A DNA stretch of 64,000 nucleotides from Pedobacter sp. Leaf41. Lineage in GTDB: Bacteria; Bacteroidota; Bacteroidia; Sphingobacteriales; Sphingobacteriaceae. Positions 17,777 to 27,902 of this stretch are shown here, in pieces. The position numbers and the translations under genes were made by a program. Below the pieces are notes generated by a model. The model saw only the letters and a list, made by a program, of their open reading frames with translations, ran no database searches and was not told the origin of the DNA. The DNA lies in the NCBI RefSeq assembly GCF_001422545.1, contig NZ_LMLE01000008.1:337808-401807 (forward strand), in the 5' to 3' direction. The number at the start of each line of letters is the position of its first letter. Position 1 is the first letter of the stretch.

Positions 17777-18187
17777 ATGATTTATATAACGAGAAAAGCA
17801 TCATTTAATGCGGCACACAAACTTGCCAGACCTGATTGGGATGATGATAAAAATGCCGAAGTTTATGGTAAATGCGCCAACCCAAATTGGCATGGTCATA
17901 ACTATTGGTTATATGTAACGGTTAAGGGCGAAGTAAATCCAGAAACGGGTTTTCTTGTGGATTTGAAGTGGCTTAAGGATGTAATGAATATTTATGTAGT
18001 TGATAAAGTTGACCATAAAAACTTAAATCTTGATGTAGATTTTATGAAAGGAAAACTGGCTTCTACAGAAAATTTAGCTATCGAAATTTGGAAGCAATTG
18101 GAAGCGCCGATTGCAGAAAGCGGAGCGATTTTACATTGTGTAAAAATTTACGAAACTGAAAATAATTTTGTTGAATACTTTGGTTAA
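17777..18187 (+). CDS. 6-pyruvoyl-tetrahydropterin / 6-carboxytetrahydropterin synthase family protein
   Basis: The start is placed at ATG 17777 ([14 protein letters not shown]), giving 136 residues, because the earlier frame start would precede the promoter box. Zinc-binding histidines are visible: His14 in FNAAH, and His39 and His41 in WHGHNY, and the catalytic-type Cys33 is in [10 protein letters not shown]. The family uses dihydroneopterin triphosphate, the product of FolE. The gene lies 14 bases upstream of folE, so the two form a pterin or queuosine precursor operon. QueD versus PTPS cannot be told apart here. Confidence 0.88.
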   Translation: MIYITRKASFNAAHKLARPDWDDDKNAEVYGKCANPNWHGHNYWLYVTVKGEVNPETGFLVDLKWLKDVMNIYVVDKVDHKNLNLDVDFMKGKLASTENLAIEIWKQLEAPIAESGAILHCVKIYETENNFVEYFG

Positions 18188-18201
18188 AACCATCTAAATT
18201 A

Positions 18202-18837
18202 ATGAGCACTAAAAACGTATTAAAAGACGAATCGATTGATGGCTATGTAAAAATAGACCGTTATAACGACGAGAAAATCGAAGCTGTCGCTACACATTAC
18301 AAAGATATTCTTGGTCAACTAGGTGAAAACCCGGAGCGTGAAGGTTTGTTAAAAACGCCTGAGCGAGTGGCTAAAGCACTTCAATATCTAACTCATGGTT
18401 ATGATTTAAAGCCGGATGAGATTCTGAAATCGGCAATGTTTGAAGAAGATTATAGCCAAATGGTTGTGGTTAAAGACATTGAAGTGTATTCAATGTGCGA
18501 ACACCACATGTTGCCTTTCTTTGGAAAAGCTCACATTGCTTACATTCCAAACGGACATATTGTTGGGTTAAGCAAAATCCCGAGAGTGGTTGATGCGTTT
18601 GCTCGCCGTTTACAAGTGCAGGAGCGTTTAACAAATGAAATCAGAGATTGCATTCAAAATACTTTAAATCCGAAGGGCGTTGCAGTTGTAATCGAATGTA
18701 AACACCTTTGTATGGCGATGCGTGGCGTACAAAAACAAAATTCTGTAACCACCACTTCAGCTTTTACAGGTAGTTTTTTAAGCAATGATAAAACCAGGGC
18801 TGAATTTTTAAGATTAATTACGGCAAGTTTAGATTAA
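18202..18837 (+). CDS. folE: GTP cyclohydrolase I
   Basis: The 211-residue enzyme converts GTP to 7,8-dihydroneopterin triphosphate, the first step of folate, pterin and queuosine synthesis. Zinc ligands Cys99 and His102 are in [10 protein letters not shown] and the third, Cys170, is in ECKHLCM. Conserved segments [20 protein letters not shown] and the C-terminal FLRLI complete the family pattern. It follows the pterin synthase gene closely in the same operon. Confidence 0.96.
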   Translation: MSTKNVLKDESIDGYVKIDRYNDEKIEAVATHYKDILGQLGENPEREGLLKTPERVAKALQYLTHGYDLKPDEILKSAMFEEDYSQMVVVKDIEVYSMCEHHMLPFFGKAHIAYIPNGHIVGLSKIPRVVDAFARRLQVQERLTNEIRDCIQNTLNPKGVAVVIECKHLCMAMRGVQKQNSVTTTSAFTGSFLSNDKTRAEFLRLITASLD

Positions 18838-18845
18838 ACCCCCGG

Positions 18846-18909
18846 CCCCTAAAGGGGAGCAGGGAGCGTTATAAATAATTTATAAACATTTTAATTTCCC
18901 CTTTAGGGG
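18846..18909. repeat. Inverted repeat of CCCCTAAAGGGG between folE and fabD
   Basis: CCCCTAAAGGGG at 18846-18857 and its exact complement CCCCTTTAGGGG at 18898-18909 are separated by 40 bases. Each arm is itself nearly self-complementary. The right arm ends 10 bases before the fabD start, so the structure could end folE transcripts or mask the fabD ribosome site. Similar GGCCCCTAAAGGGG units are familiar as dispersed repeats in Bacteroidota. Confidence 0.8.
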
Positions 18910-18919
18910 ATTAAGAGGT

Positions 18920-19801
18920 ATGAAAGCATATATTTTTCCTGGACAAGGAGCACAATTTGTAGGCATGGGTAAAGATCTTTATGAAAACCCACAGGCTGCA
19001 GCATTATTTGAAAAAGCAAACGAAATTATCGGTTTCCGCATTAGCGATATCATGTTCGGTGGAACAGATGAGGAATTGAAACAAACCAATGTAACCCAGC
19101 CAGCAATTTTCTTACACTCGGTTATTTTGGCAAAGGTTTTAGGTGATGATTTCAAACCTGATATGGTTGCTGGTCATTCTTTAGGCGAATTTTCATCATT
19201 GGTAGCTGCCAATGCTTTGAGTTTTGAAGACGGCCTGAAATTGGTTATTGCCCGTGCAAACGCCATGCAAAAAGCTTGTGAGGCGCAACCTTCTACTATG
19301 GCGGCTATTTTAGGCCTAGCTGATGATGTAGTAGAAAGAATTTGTGCTGAAGTTGATGCAGTAGTGGTTCCGGCAAATTATAACTGTCCGGGCCAATTGG
19401 TTATTTCTGGTAGCATTGAAGGAATTGATTTGGCTTGTGCTAAATTAACAGAGGCGGGTGCAAAAAGAGCCCTAAAGTTAAATGTAGGTGGTGCGTTCCA
19501 TTCGCCGTTAATGGAGCCAGCAAAAATTGAATTGCAGGCAGCAATTGAGGCTACAGCTATCTCGGCGCCAATATGCCCCGTTTATCAAAACGTAGATGCC
19601 AAGCCTTATACTGATCCAGCTCAGATAAAAGAAAATTTAATTAAACAATTAACAGGTGCGGTACGTTGGACTCAAACTGTTGAGAATATGCTGGCCGATG
19701 GTGCAACTGAATTTGTAGAAGTTGGGCCAGGTAATGTTTTGCAAGGTTTAGTTAAAAAGGTTAGTCGTGAGGTACAAACCATTAGTGCTGCCATTGCTTA
19801 A
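18920..19801 (+). CDS. fabD: Malonyl-CoA:ACP transacylase
   Basis: The 293-residue enzyme loads malonyl onto acyl carrier protein for fatty-acid synthesis. The nucleophile Ser87 is in GHSLGE, the catalytic His194 in GAFHSPLM, and the oxyanion motif FPGQGAQ is at the N-terminus. The C-terminal FVEVGPGNVLQGLVKK is also characteristic. The gene is same-strand with folE but separated by a long hairpin, and a strong terminator follows it. Confidence 0.96.
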   Translation: MKAYIFPGQGAQFVGMGKDLYENPQAAALFEKANEIIGFRISDIMFGGTDEELKQTNVTQPAIFLHSVILAKVLGDDFKPDMVAGHSLGEFSSLVAANALSFEDGLKLVIARANAMQKACEAQPSTMAAILGLADDVVERICAEVDAVVVPANYNCPGQLVISGSIEGIDLACAKLTEAGAKRALKLNVGGAFHSPLMEPAKIELQAAIEATAISAPICPVYQNVDAKPYTDPAQIKENLIKQLTGAVRWTQTVENMLADGATEFVEVGPGNVLQGLVKKVSREVQTISAAIA

Positions 19802-19828
19802 CACCTTTATTCTATAAATTATTTTCAG

Positions 19829-19862
19829 CGCCATAAACAAACCGTTTATGGCGTTGTTTTTT
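19829..19862 (+). terminator. Terminator after fabD
   Basis: A 10-bp perfect stem CGCCATAAAC / GTTTATGGCG with a short loop, then a T-rich tract. Confidence 0.8.
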
Positions 19863-19891
19863 GTCAATATTTAATATCTTTATCAAAATCG

Positions 19892-22800
19892 ATGAAATTG
19901 AGCTTTGGTGTAAAAATTAGATTTCTACTGCTGGTTTTAGGTTGCTGTCTCATTGCAACATCTATTTCGTTGAGCAGATTTACTACCAAAAGTGATTTGT
20001 TGGAACGCGATGCTCACGAGGTTCAACAGAACCTCTTGGTAAAAGAAAGGGAAGTTGCTGCATTTTTAGCCAATAAAGCAGAGGTAGCGAAAGCAAAACA
20101 GCTCCATGTAAATCCAAATGATGCTATAGATTTTTTAAATACTTATCGAAAGATAAAAGGAATTAACCTCCTCACTTTTCAAAACAATCAGTTAAAATTC
20201 TGGAGTACCTACCGCGTTACAGATATCGATCCACGGACGATAAGAGAAGGAAGCTCCGTGCTTTTTTTTTCCAATGGATGGTACGAGGTAATTAAGAGTA
20301 CAAAAGGCAATTTTAGTTTGGTTTTCCTCATCGCGATACAATCTCAATATCCATTTAAAGAAACGCAGTATTTTAAAAATGATTTAGATCCACTGCTATC
20401 AAATTCCAAACTACTTACACTGGCATCGTTTACTGATAAAGAGGTTTACAGTATTAAAAGTATTGACAATAAGTTTTTGTTCGGCCTAAAGGTAAAACCG
20501 GGCTATATAGAAGATTATTATTCTGTTACTCAGTTATGGCTTTTCGTGGCAGGATTGATAAGCATTTGTATGTTTTTCAATTCATTAAGCTCCTTCATTG
20601 CAAGAAAAGGACATATTGTTTGGGGTACCTGTTTATTGATGGTGTTCTTTTTAACGTTTAGGCTTTCGGATTTGTATTATGGATGGTTTAACCACCGGTT
20701 TCCACTCGATCTTTTCGATCCAAGGATCTATTCCGAAAGTTTTCTCATGCCATCATTGGGCGATTTTTTATTGAACGTAATTACGCTTACCTGGTTATTG
20801 CTCTTTATGTACAACCACAAAGAGCAATATAAATTTGCCGAATGGATCAGGAAAAGCAAAATTTTAGGCATTATTATTCACATTGTATTTTTGGCTTTTA
20901 TTGCCACAATAGCTTATTTTAGCGATGAGGTTTTTTTCGGATTAATTTACAATTCAAAAATCAATTTTGAAATTATTAATATTCTAAAGCTGAGTGGCTC
21001 TAGCTGGGTAAGTATTGTAATCCTATGCCTGGTTTGGTTTCAGATTTACTTAATCACCACCATTTCTGCAACCGTTAGCAAGCAATTAAACGTAAGTAAT
21101 AAGGAAAGATTAATCATCTTTTTAGCAGGTTTTGCAATTGTTTTCATTTATAAATTATCTACAGATTTTACTGCTTTTTTTATCGTTTTTGCACTTATCC
21201 TTTTAATTGTTTGTAGAAGTATTTATGTCGAAAAGGCAAAGTTTTCTATCGGCTTATTCGCCATAGTATTTTTTTGCCTTGCCTTTAATAGTTCTATTAA
21301 ATACATTAAGTACAAAGATATTACGGAGCGCAGCCTTCGCGAGCCGCTTGCCCGGAAGGTACAATCATCAGAAGATCCAAATGCGATTGTAGCTTTGGGC
21401 AGTTTGGAGGGGCAATTATTAAATGATCAATTCTTGGTTAAATATTTTGCTGAAAGCGGAAAGTCTAACTATGCAGTATTGAAAAACCACCTTAAAAATT
21501 ATCTGGATGGTTATTTAAGCCGCTACGATTATCAGATTTATCCTTACGATAAAAGCGGAATCGATATCAGCAACCCCAATGGGCAGCCTTTTAGGAAGTA
21601 TAAAGGACTGGTAGAATCTGGCTCAGTTAAAATCGACGGCTCGAATTATTTCTATCAGGTGAATAATACTTTCGGCTATCAGGATTACTTCGGCATCATA
21701 TCGGTGGTAAACAAGGGGAGTTTATTGGGTACTTTGGTTATCGAACTCCGTTCAAAACCATACAATTACAACAATAGATTACCCGATTTGCTCGGCGATC
21801 AAAAACTGATCAGAGACGAAGACTTTAAGGGATACTCCATCGCATTATACAGTAATAACCGCTTATTAAATCAATCCGGAAGTTATACTTACCCATTGGA
21901 TGGTAAAATTTTTAATGGCAAAAAGGATGATTTTATCATGAGTAACGATAATGAATTAGATTATAGCCATTTAATTTATAAGCCTACTGAAAGCAAAATG
22001 GTGGTAATAAGTAAGCAAAAGGTGGGCTATGTAGAGCGATTAGCAGCGTTATCCTTCTTCTTTTTGGTGTTTATCATTTTCTCACTGGTATTATATGGAT
22101 TAATCTGGTTAATTAAAAATCTGGATGATGAACGTGTAGGTTGGTTTAGCATTAATAGATCGTTGATGATTAACGCCAATAAAATTCTTTACAAAACACG
22201 TATTCAGGTTTCTATTGTGCTATCTGTAGTAGCCACGCTGTTAATTGTGGGCTGGGTAACCTATTATTATATGAATAATGAGTACCGTGGCCAACAAACC
22301 ATTTCCATAAAAGATAAAATTAGAAAGGTACAGCAGAATTATGAGAAACAGGTTTTTAGCAAAGGGATTGTGGAAGATGAAGATGCGGTTGCTGATTTTG
22401 TGAATTTTGCTGATGTAAACAATGTAGATCTTAATTTATACAGTACGCAAGGAAACCTACTGATGACGACCTACCCTAAACTTTATAACTCGAAAGTGAT
22501 AGGTCGAAAGATGGAGCCTTTAGCTTATACGTACCTAGATAAATTAAAACGATCTGAATATATCAATCCTGATGAAAAAATTGGCGATTTGATCTATGCT
22601 GCAGCCTACGCACCGATTAGAAATGCACAGAACAAAACAATTGCCTACATCGGTTTGCCAAATTATTCAAACGAAGAGGAGTACTCAGACAAAATAGCAT
22701 TGTTTGTAAGTAATCTTATCAATATTTATGCTTTGGTTTTTGTGGCTGTTGGAGTTTTAGCAGTGTTTTTAGCCAACCAGATTACCAGTCCGCTAACTTT

Positions 22801-23620
22801 TATTCAAGAGAGTATTAGTAGAACGCGGATTGGACAACGCAATGAACCCATTGTTTGGCGCAGGCATGATGAGATCGGCTCTCTAATAAAAGAATATAAC
22901 GGAATGATTGCCGCACTTGAGGCCAGTGCAGCAAAACTGGCCCGATCGGAAAGGGAAAGTGCCTGGCGGGAAATGGCCAAGCAGGTAGCCCATGAAATTA
23001 AAAACCCACTTACACCTTTAAAACTGGGTGTTCAATTGCTGGAAAAATCATGGAAGGAGAATGATCCAAATTTCGAGCATAAGTTTAATAAATTCAGCAA
23101 ATCTTTCATTGAGCAAATAGATAGCCTATCTAAAATTGCATCAGAGTTTTCGAATTTTGCAAAAATGCCAGATACCAATTTAGAGAAATTGGATGTAATG
23201 CCGGTAATAGAACAGGCTCGTCAGGTATATAAAAACAGCGATAATGTAGAAATAAACGTACTTAATAAGTCGGAACATAGTATCCGGATTCTTGCAGATC
23301 ATGATCAATTATTAAGAACGTTTAATAATCTTTTCAAAAATGCAATTGAGGCCATTGATGATGAATCTCACTGTTGCATTACAGCGGTGCTATATCATGA
23401 TGATGAATACGCCTATATTGAAATTAAGGATAATGGAAAAGGGATTCCGGCGGTGTTACATGATAAAATTTTCGTGCCTAACTTTACTACCAAAACATCT
23501 GGAACTGGCTTAGGCTTGGCGTTTGTAAAGCAAGCCGTAGAAAATGCAGGCGGAACAATTAGTTTTACCTCTGTGATTAATGTAGGAACCACATTTTATT
23601 TAGCGTTTCCTCTGGCTTAG
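19892..23620 (+). CDS. Very large NtrY-like membrane histidine kinase
   Basis: At 1242 residues this is unusually long for a kinase. It has an N-terminal membrane segment and sensor part, a block of about six to eight membrane helices around residues 210-470, a second sensor domain, further membrane segments near 705-735 and 765-790, another extracytoplasmic domain, and a last membrane segment near 945-965. HAMP follows, then HisKA with His1034 in QVAHEIKNPLTPLKL and HATPase ending TSGTGLGLAFVKQ. The AHEIKNPLTP box is NtrY-type. No regulator is adjacent. Confidence 0.9.
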   Translation: MKLSFGVKIRFLLLVLGCCLIATSISLSRFTTKSDLLERDAHEVQQNLLVKEREVAAFLANKAEVAKAKQLHVNPNDAIDFLNTYRKIKGINLLTFQNNQLKFWSTYRVTDIDPRTIREGSSVLFFSNGWYEVIKSTKGNFSLVFLIAIQSQYPFKETQYFKNDLDPLLSNSKLLTLASFTDKEVYSIKSIDNKFLFGLKVKPGYIEDYYSVTQLWLFVAGLISICMFFNSLSSFIARKGHIVWGTCLLMVFFLTFRLSDLYYGWFNHRFPLDLFDPRIYSESFLMPSLGDFLLNVITLTWLLLFMYNHKEQYKFAEWIRKSKILGIIIHIVFLAFIATIAYFSDEVFFGLIYNSKINFEIINILKLSGSSWVSIVILCLVWFQIYLITTISATVSKQLNVSNKERLIIFLAGFAIVFIYKLSTDFTAFFIVFALILLIVCRSIYVEKAKFSIGLFAIVFFCLAFNSSIKYIKYKDITERSLREPLARKVQSSEDPNAIVALGSLEGQLLNDQFLVKYFAESGKSNYAVLKNHLKNYLDGYLSRYDYQIYPYDKSGIDISNPNGQPFRKYKGLVESGSVKIDGSNYFYQVNNTFGYQDYFGIISVVNKGSLLGTLVIELRSKPYNYNNRLPDLLGDQKLIRDEDFKGYSIALYSNNRLLNQSGSYTYPLDGKIFNGKKDDFIMSNDNELDYSHLIYKPTESKMVVISKQKVGYVERLAALSFFFLVFIIFSLVLYGLIWLIKNLDDERVGWFSINRSLMINANKILYKTRIQVSIVLSVVATLLIVGWVTYYYMNNEYRGQQTISIKDKIRKVQQNYEKQVFSKGIVEDEDAVADFVNFADVNNVDLNLYSTQGNLLMTTYPKLYNSKVIGRKMEPLAYTYLDKLKRSEYINPDEKIGDLIYAAAYAPIRNAQNKTIAYIGLPNYSNEEEYSDKIALFVSNLINIYALVFVAVGVLAVFLANQITSPLTFIQESISRTRIGQRNEPIVWRRHDEIGSLIKEYNGMIAALEASAAKLARSERESAWREMAKQVAHEIKNPLTPLKLGVQLLEKSWKENDPNFEHKFNKFSKSFIEQIDSLSKIASEFSNFAKMPDTNLEKLDVMPVIEQARQVYKNSDNVEINVLNKSEHSIRILADHDQLLRTFNNLFKNAIEAIDDESHCCITAVLYHDDEYAYIEIKDNGKGIPAVLHDKIFVPNFTTKTSGTGLGLAFVKQAVENAGGTISFTSVINVGTTFYLAFPLA

Positions 23621-23633
23621 AACTGTAGGGATA

Positions 23634-24536
23634 TTAACGAAGATCTACCTGGGCTTTACCCATCGTATTGCCGTCAGCATATAAGATTACAGTGTAAATC
23701 CCTTTGATAAAAGGTTTTGGATTTGCCCAATCTATCACATAAGTGCTATCATCATTATTATAATTGATGTAGATGGAGTGGCTGAACTGCATTTCTTGTC
23801 CATCGGCTTCAAACCTATTGCCTTCGTCGGCAAGTAAATTTCCCGCTGGATCGAAAACCCTTAAATAGATGTTGTGGTGACCTTTTTCTGCCAATTCGTT
23901 GGCAATAATATTAAAGCGAACGCTTAGTTTTTCGGCAGTTGATGATTTGGTAACCTCAACCTTTTTGCCACTTGATTTTGTTCTGAAAGCTACAATATCA
24001 GCACTTTGAAGTTTTAATACCGCTGCGGTTTTAACTTTTGCATTCAGGTTAGCGTTTTCACTTTCTAAACCCGAAGCTTTGTTGCTCATGTTTTTGAGCG
24101 TATTTTCTAAACTATCACGGCTGTTTTTGAGGAAAATATTGTCTTTTTGAAGCTGGATAACCTGATCATTATAGTTTTTTACAAAAGTTTTTAGCTCATT
24201 AATTTGGCTATTTGCTTTATCTAATTCGCCTTGAGTAATTTCTCCTTTCTCTAACGCCACCTTTAGCTCTGCAATTTTTTCTCTAGCTAACTTTTGTTCT
24301 TCGACTAGTTTTTCATTTAAATCCAGATTTAGCGCCTCAACTTTATCAAGCTCAACCTCGATTTTTTCTACTTCTAATCTCAGCTTATCCTTCTCAGTAC
24401 TCACTGTAACAAATCGTTCGCTATGCTGTCGATCTTTAAAAAACAGGTAAGCATTTGTTCCAATAAGTGCAGCTATAACTATAACCAGAAAGTAAATTTT
24501 GTTTCTATCGCCTTTATTAATCTTTTGTGGTTCCAT
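23634..24536 (-). CDS. Membrane-anchored coiled-coil protein of unknown function
   Basis: The 300-residue protein has one N-terminal membrane segment (about 14-32), a long heptad-rich coiled coil over roughly residues 40-170, and a C-terminal beta-rich domain of about 110 residues containing RVFDPAGNLLADEGN. The topology (short cytoplasmic tail, long rod, folded tip outside) suggests a cell-envelope or periplasmic role. It converges on the large kinase gene with only 13 bases between stops. Homologues in Bacteroidota are generally annotated as hypothetical. Confidence 0.7.
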   Translation of the reverse strand: MEPQKINKGDRNKIYFLVIVIAALIGTNAYLFFKDRQHSERFVTVSTEKDKLRLEVEKIEVELDKVEALNLDLNEKLVEEQKLAREKIAELKVALEKGEITQGELDKANSQINELKTFVKNYNDQVIQLQKDNIFLKNSRDSLENTLKNMSNKASGLESENANLNAKVKTAAVLKLQSADIVAFRTKSSGKKVEVTKSSTAEKLSVRFNIIANELAEKGHHNIYLRVFDPAGNLLADEGNRFEADGQEMQFSHSIYINYNNDDSTYVIDWANPKPFIKGIYTVILYADGNTMGKAQVDLR

Positions 24537-24742
24537 TTTTTAATAATGCTGTATCTTCTTAAATTAATATACTTTTGTTGTTCCATAGGTAAATGGAGTA
24601 CACAATTAATTTTAGCAGGCGCAAATTATAATTTTTAATAAAAATTATAAGAGATTTTAAAAAAAATCGTTTAATTGCTAATGTTCGTTTGTATTCAAAT
24701 TAACACAGGTACGCATCCCGAATCAAAAACAAGACAAGAATA

Positions 24743-26287
24743 ATGCTTAAAAACTTACTATACGCACTTTTATCTTTAACCGTATTACCTTATATATTAA
24801 ATGCTCAACCTTTAACAAAAATTGCACCAAAAAGAGAGTTTAGAGGGGTTTGGGTAGCTACTGTAACCAATATTGATTGGCCTTCCCGTCCCGGATTAAC
24901 CATTGATCAGCAAAAGCAAGAGCTGATCGGTATTTTGGAAAGGCATAAAAGTCAAGGCATGAATGCCATCATTTTGCAGGTTAGGCCCGCTGGCGATGCA
25001 TTTTATGCTAAATCGCGTGAGCCTTGGAGCCAATGGTTAATGGGTAAGCAAGGTTTAGCACCTGCACCTGGTTACGATCCGTTGGCCTTCGCTATCAAAG
25101 AAGCGCATTTTCGGGGTATGGAATTACATGCCTGGTTTAATCCTTATCGTGCAAGCATGAGCAGCAGTACCGTTTTTCATGAAGATCACGCATTTAAGAA
25201 ACATCCAGATTGGTTTTTTACCTATGGAGGCAAAAAACAATTTGACCCGGGCATTCCAGAGGTTAGGGAATATATTGTGCAGGTAATACTAGATGTTGTT
25301 AAAGGATACGATGTTGATGGAATCCATTTTGATGACTATTTCTATCCTTACAAAATTGAGGGGCAAACGATTAATGATGCTGCAACCTTTAGCAAGTATC
25401 CAAACAATTTTACTGATGTTAGAGATTGGCGTAGAAATAACGTAGATCAGCTCATTAAACAATTAGATGATAGTATTCACCATTACAAAAAGTGGGTAAA
25501 ATTTGGTGTCAGTCCATTCGGTATTTGGCGTAACAAATATGAAGATCCCGAAGGCTCGGCAACGAGTGGTTTATCCAACTATGCAGAGCTTTTTGCTGAT
25601 AGTAGAAAATGGGTTAAAGAAGGGTGGGTAGATTATATCAATCCTCAAATCTATTTTACTTTTACCAGGCGAGTTGCTCCGTTCGGTACCTTGCTCGATT
25701 GGTGGAGCAATAATAGTTATGGCAGGCATGTTTACATCGGGCAGGGGGCGTATTTGGTAAATTCCAGAGCCGAAGCTGCTTGGAAAAATTTAACGGAAAT
25801 ACCCCGGCAGATCCGATATATCAGGGAGCATAACCGCATTCAGGGAAGCGTGTTTTTCAGTTCAAAATCATTGAGTACAGTGGCACGATCGGTAGGTGAC
25901 TCTTTAAAAAATGATTTTTATAAGTATCCGGCCTTGCCGCCGCAAATGCCTTGGTTAGATGAAACCCCTCCAAATGAGCCACAATCATTAACGGCCGATG
26001 CCCTTAAAGATGGTGTCCATTTAAAATGGCAAAATCCACTAAAGGCAAAAGATGGGGAAACTGCTTCTGGATTTGTGATTTATCGCTTTACAGAAGGAGA
26101 GAAAATAGGAGTGCTCGATCCAAAAAATATTCTAAAAATTAGCTTTGAAGATTATCTTACATTTATTGATACTTCTGCCGAAGCTGGTAAAAGGTATAGT
26201 TATTTGGTTACGGCACTTGATCGATTGAAAAACGAGAGCGAACCAAGCGGACCAATAGGTGTAGAAATTCCAATAGCTAAGGAATAA
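24743..26287 (+). CDS. Secreted GH10-like (GHL10/DUF187) glycosyl hydrolase
   Basis: The 514-residue protein has a signal peptide ending near residue 21 and then a (beta/alpha)8 glycosyl-hydrolase-like domain with REFRGVWVATVTNIDWPSRP and DVDGIHFDDYFYPY, typical of the GHL10 (YngK-like) family. A fibronectin type III-like domain occupies about residues 410-505. Characterised relatives are linked to peptidoglycan or glycan turnover. It heads the glycan region but is followed by a 380-base gap, so it is probably transcribed alone. Confidence 0.88.
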   Translation: MLKNLLYALLSLTVLPYILNAQPLTKIAPKREFRGVWVATVTNIDWPSRPGLTIDQQKQELIGILERHKSQGMNAIILQVRPAGDAFYAKSREPWSQWLMGKQGLAPAPGYDPLAFAIKEAHFRGMELHAWFNPYRASMSSSTVFHEDHAFKKHPDWFFTYGGKKQFDPGIPEVREYIVQVILDVVKGYDVDGIHFDDYFYPYKIEGQTINDAATFSKYPNNFTDVRDWRRNNVDQLIKQLDDSIHHYKKWVKFGVSPFGIWRNKYEDPEGSATSGLSNYAELFADSRKWVKEGWVDYINPQIYFTFTRRVAPFGTLLDWWSNNSYGRHVYIGQGAYLVNSRAEAAWKNLTEIPRQIRYIREHNRIQGSVFFSSKSLSTVARSVGDSLKNDFYKYPALPPQMPWLDETPPNEPQSLTADALKDGVHLKWQNPLKAKDGETASGFVIYRFTEGEKIGVLDPKNILKISFEDYLTFIDTSAEAGKRYSYLVTALDRLKNESEPSGPIGVEIPIAKE

Positions 26288-26668
26288 AATCGTTAGGAAG
26301 CTTCTGGAATTAGGGCCTTCTGTATCGCTATAAATATTCTTTTTAGCGTAAAAAGCAGGGATAGATTTCTAGCCAGATTCAACAACTTCTAGAAAAAAAG
26401 TATTCCGGAAACGATAAGCTTAAGGGATTAAAGCATAAGGATGTGATACAATCGGGCCATGGAAAAGTTGGCCTTATTAACTAACAATTTGCAAAGTACT
26501 GACGCTAAAGAATAAGCCAGGTTTTAAAGTTGAAACTGTGCTCTTAATCGTTATCGAAACTCGGTCTGTTCTACTAGTGATCAGCGGCCGGCTAAACTTC
26601 ATCAGTCAATTATTTCTCTATCCAAAAACAAAGCCTTAATTTAGTTTGCCTAAACCAAAGCTTAAATC
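26288..26668. other. Non-coding interval with possible gene remnant
   Basis: No intact gene is visible. One short forward frame, about 39 codons ending TAA near 26480, encodes protein-like sequence including KLKGLKHKDVIQSGHGK but lacks a start and has a stop just before it. It may be the decayed end of a gene or coincidence. The 3' part should contain the promoter of the acyltransferase gene. Confidence 0.35.
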
Positions 26669-27829
26669 ATGACTGAACCGAAACAACGCTTGCTATCTCT
26701 TGATTTTTTTAGAGGATTAACCGTAGCAGCCATGATATTGGTTAACAATCCAGGTAGCTGGGGCCATATTTATGCGCCCTTAGCGCATGCCGAATGGAAT
26801 GGCTGTACCCCTACAGATTTAATTTTCCCATTTTTCCTCTGGATTGTAGGTGTTTCAATAGCCTTTGCAATGAGCAGCAGCAAGGCCAATCCATCAACTC
26901 ATGGGAAAACTATTGTCAAAGCCATTAAGCGGGGAGTGATTTTGTACTTTCTGGGTTTTTTTCTGGCTATTTTCGGAAAATTGATGGCGGTAGTTATCGA
27001 TGGCAAAAGTTTAATCGAAGCCTTTCAAACCGTTAGATTATTAGGTGTTCTGCAGCGCATCGGGATTGTATTCATTATTAGCAGTATCATTTTCCTTAAA
27101 TTCTCAAATAAAACGATCTTCAAAATTTTTATAGTGATTTTGGCCGTTTATTGGGCCTTGATGACATTTGTTCCTGTTCCAGGTATTGGCTACCCAAATT
27201 TGGAAAAAGAAACCAATTTGGCCGCCTGGATTGATAGAGGCATCCTCACTGAAGCGCATACCTGGGCCGCTGCGAAAACCTGGGATCCCGAAGGAGTGTT
27301 AAGTACCTTACCAGCTGTGGGAACTTGTTTATTTGGTGTATTGGTTGGTATTTGGATGAGAAGAAAAGACATTGATAGCCCAACAAAAGTAGCTTGGCTA
27401 TTTTCTGTAGGAGTTGGGGCAGTGATATTTGGCCTGTTATGGGATCTTCAGTTTCCCATAAACAAAGCATTGTGGACAAGTTCTTATGTCTTGTACGCAG
27501 GAGGCTTAGCTTCCATCGGACTTGCAATATGTTATTGGCTTATCGATGTTCAGGGCTATAAGAGAATTACCACACCTTTTGTAGTATATGGCGTAAATGC
27601 GATCACCGTTTTCTTCCTGGCGGGATTAATGCCGAGGGTTCTAAATTTGATTAAAATAACAAACGCTGATGGCTCAAAAACGGGCCTGCTTGAAAAATTT
27701 TATACCACTTTCTATACGCCTTACTTTTCGCCCATTAACGCATCTTTAGTATGGGCGGTAAGTTATGTACTTGGGTTTTACGTGCTGCTTTACCTCATGT
27801 ATAAAAAGAATATAATCATTAAGGTATAA
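26669..27829 (+). CDS. HGSNAT-like membrane acyltransferase (DUF5009)
   Basis: The 386-residue protein has about ten membrane helices and begins with the family hallmark RLLSLDFFRGLTVAAMILVN, then NGCTPTDLIFPFFLWIVG. This is the bacterial relative of heparan-alpha-glucosaminide N-acetyltransferase, which transfers acetyl across the membrane onto glucosamine ends; bacterial homologues (NagX-like) appear in N-acetylglucosamine loci. Its position before a LacI regulator and nagB fits an amino-sugar role. The acceptor is inferred. Confidence 0.85.
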   Translation: MTEPKQRLLSLDFFRGLTVAAMILVNNPGSWGHIYAPLAHAEWNGCTPTDLIFPFFLWIVGVSIAFAMSSSKANPSTHGKTIVKAIKRGVILYFLGFFLAIFGKLMAVVIDGKSLIEAFQTVRLLGVLQRIGIVFIISSIIFLKFSNKTIFKIFIVILAVYWALMTFVPVPGIGYPNLEKETNLAAWIDRGILTEAHTWAAAKTWDPEGVLSTLPAVGTCLFGVLVGIWMRRKDIDSPTKVAWLFSVGVGAVIFGLLWDLQFPINKALWTSSYVLYAGGLASIGLAICYWLIDVQGYKRITTPFVVYGVNAITVFFLAGLMPRVLNLIKITNADGSKTGLLEKFYTTFYTPYFSPINASLVWAVSYVLGFYVLLYLMYKKNIIIKV

Positions 27830-27902
27830 TTACTAAATTGGCAGAACAATCGATTGAACTGATTCCATCCAATTTGCGGTTGTTAAAATTAGCTAACCAA
27901 AA

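Noticed and set aside
26380..26480. Short ORF fragment before the acyltransferase gene
   Set aside because: About 39 codons without a start; too short to call a gene, noted only as a possible remnant.
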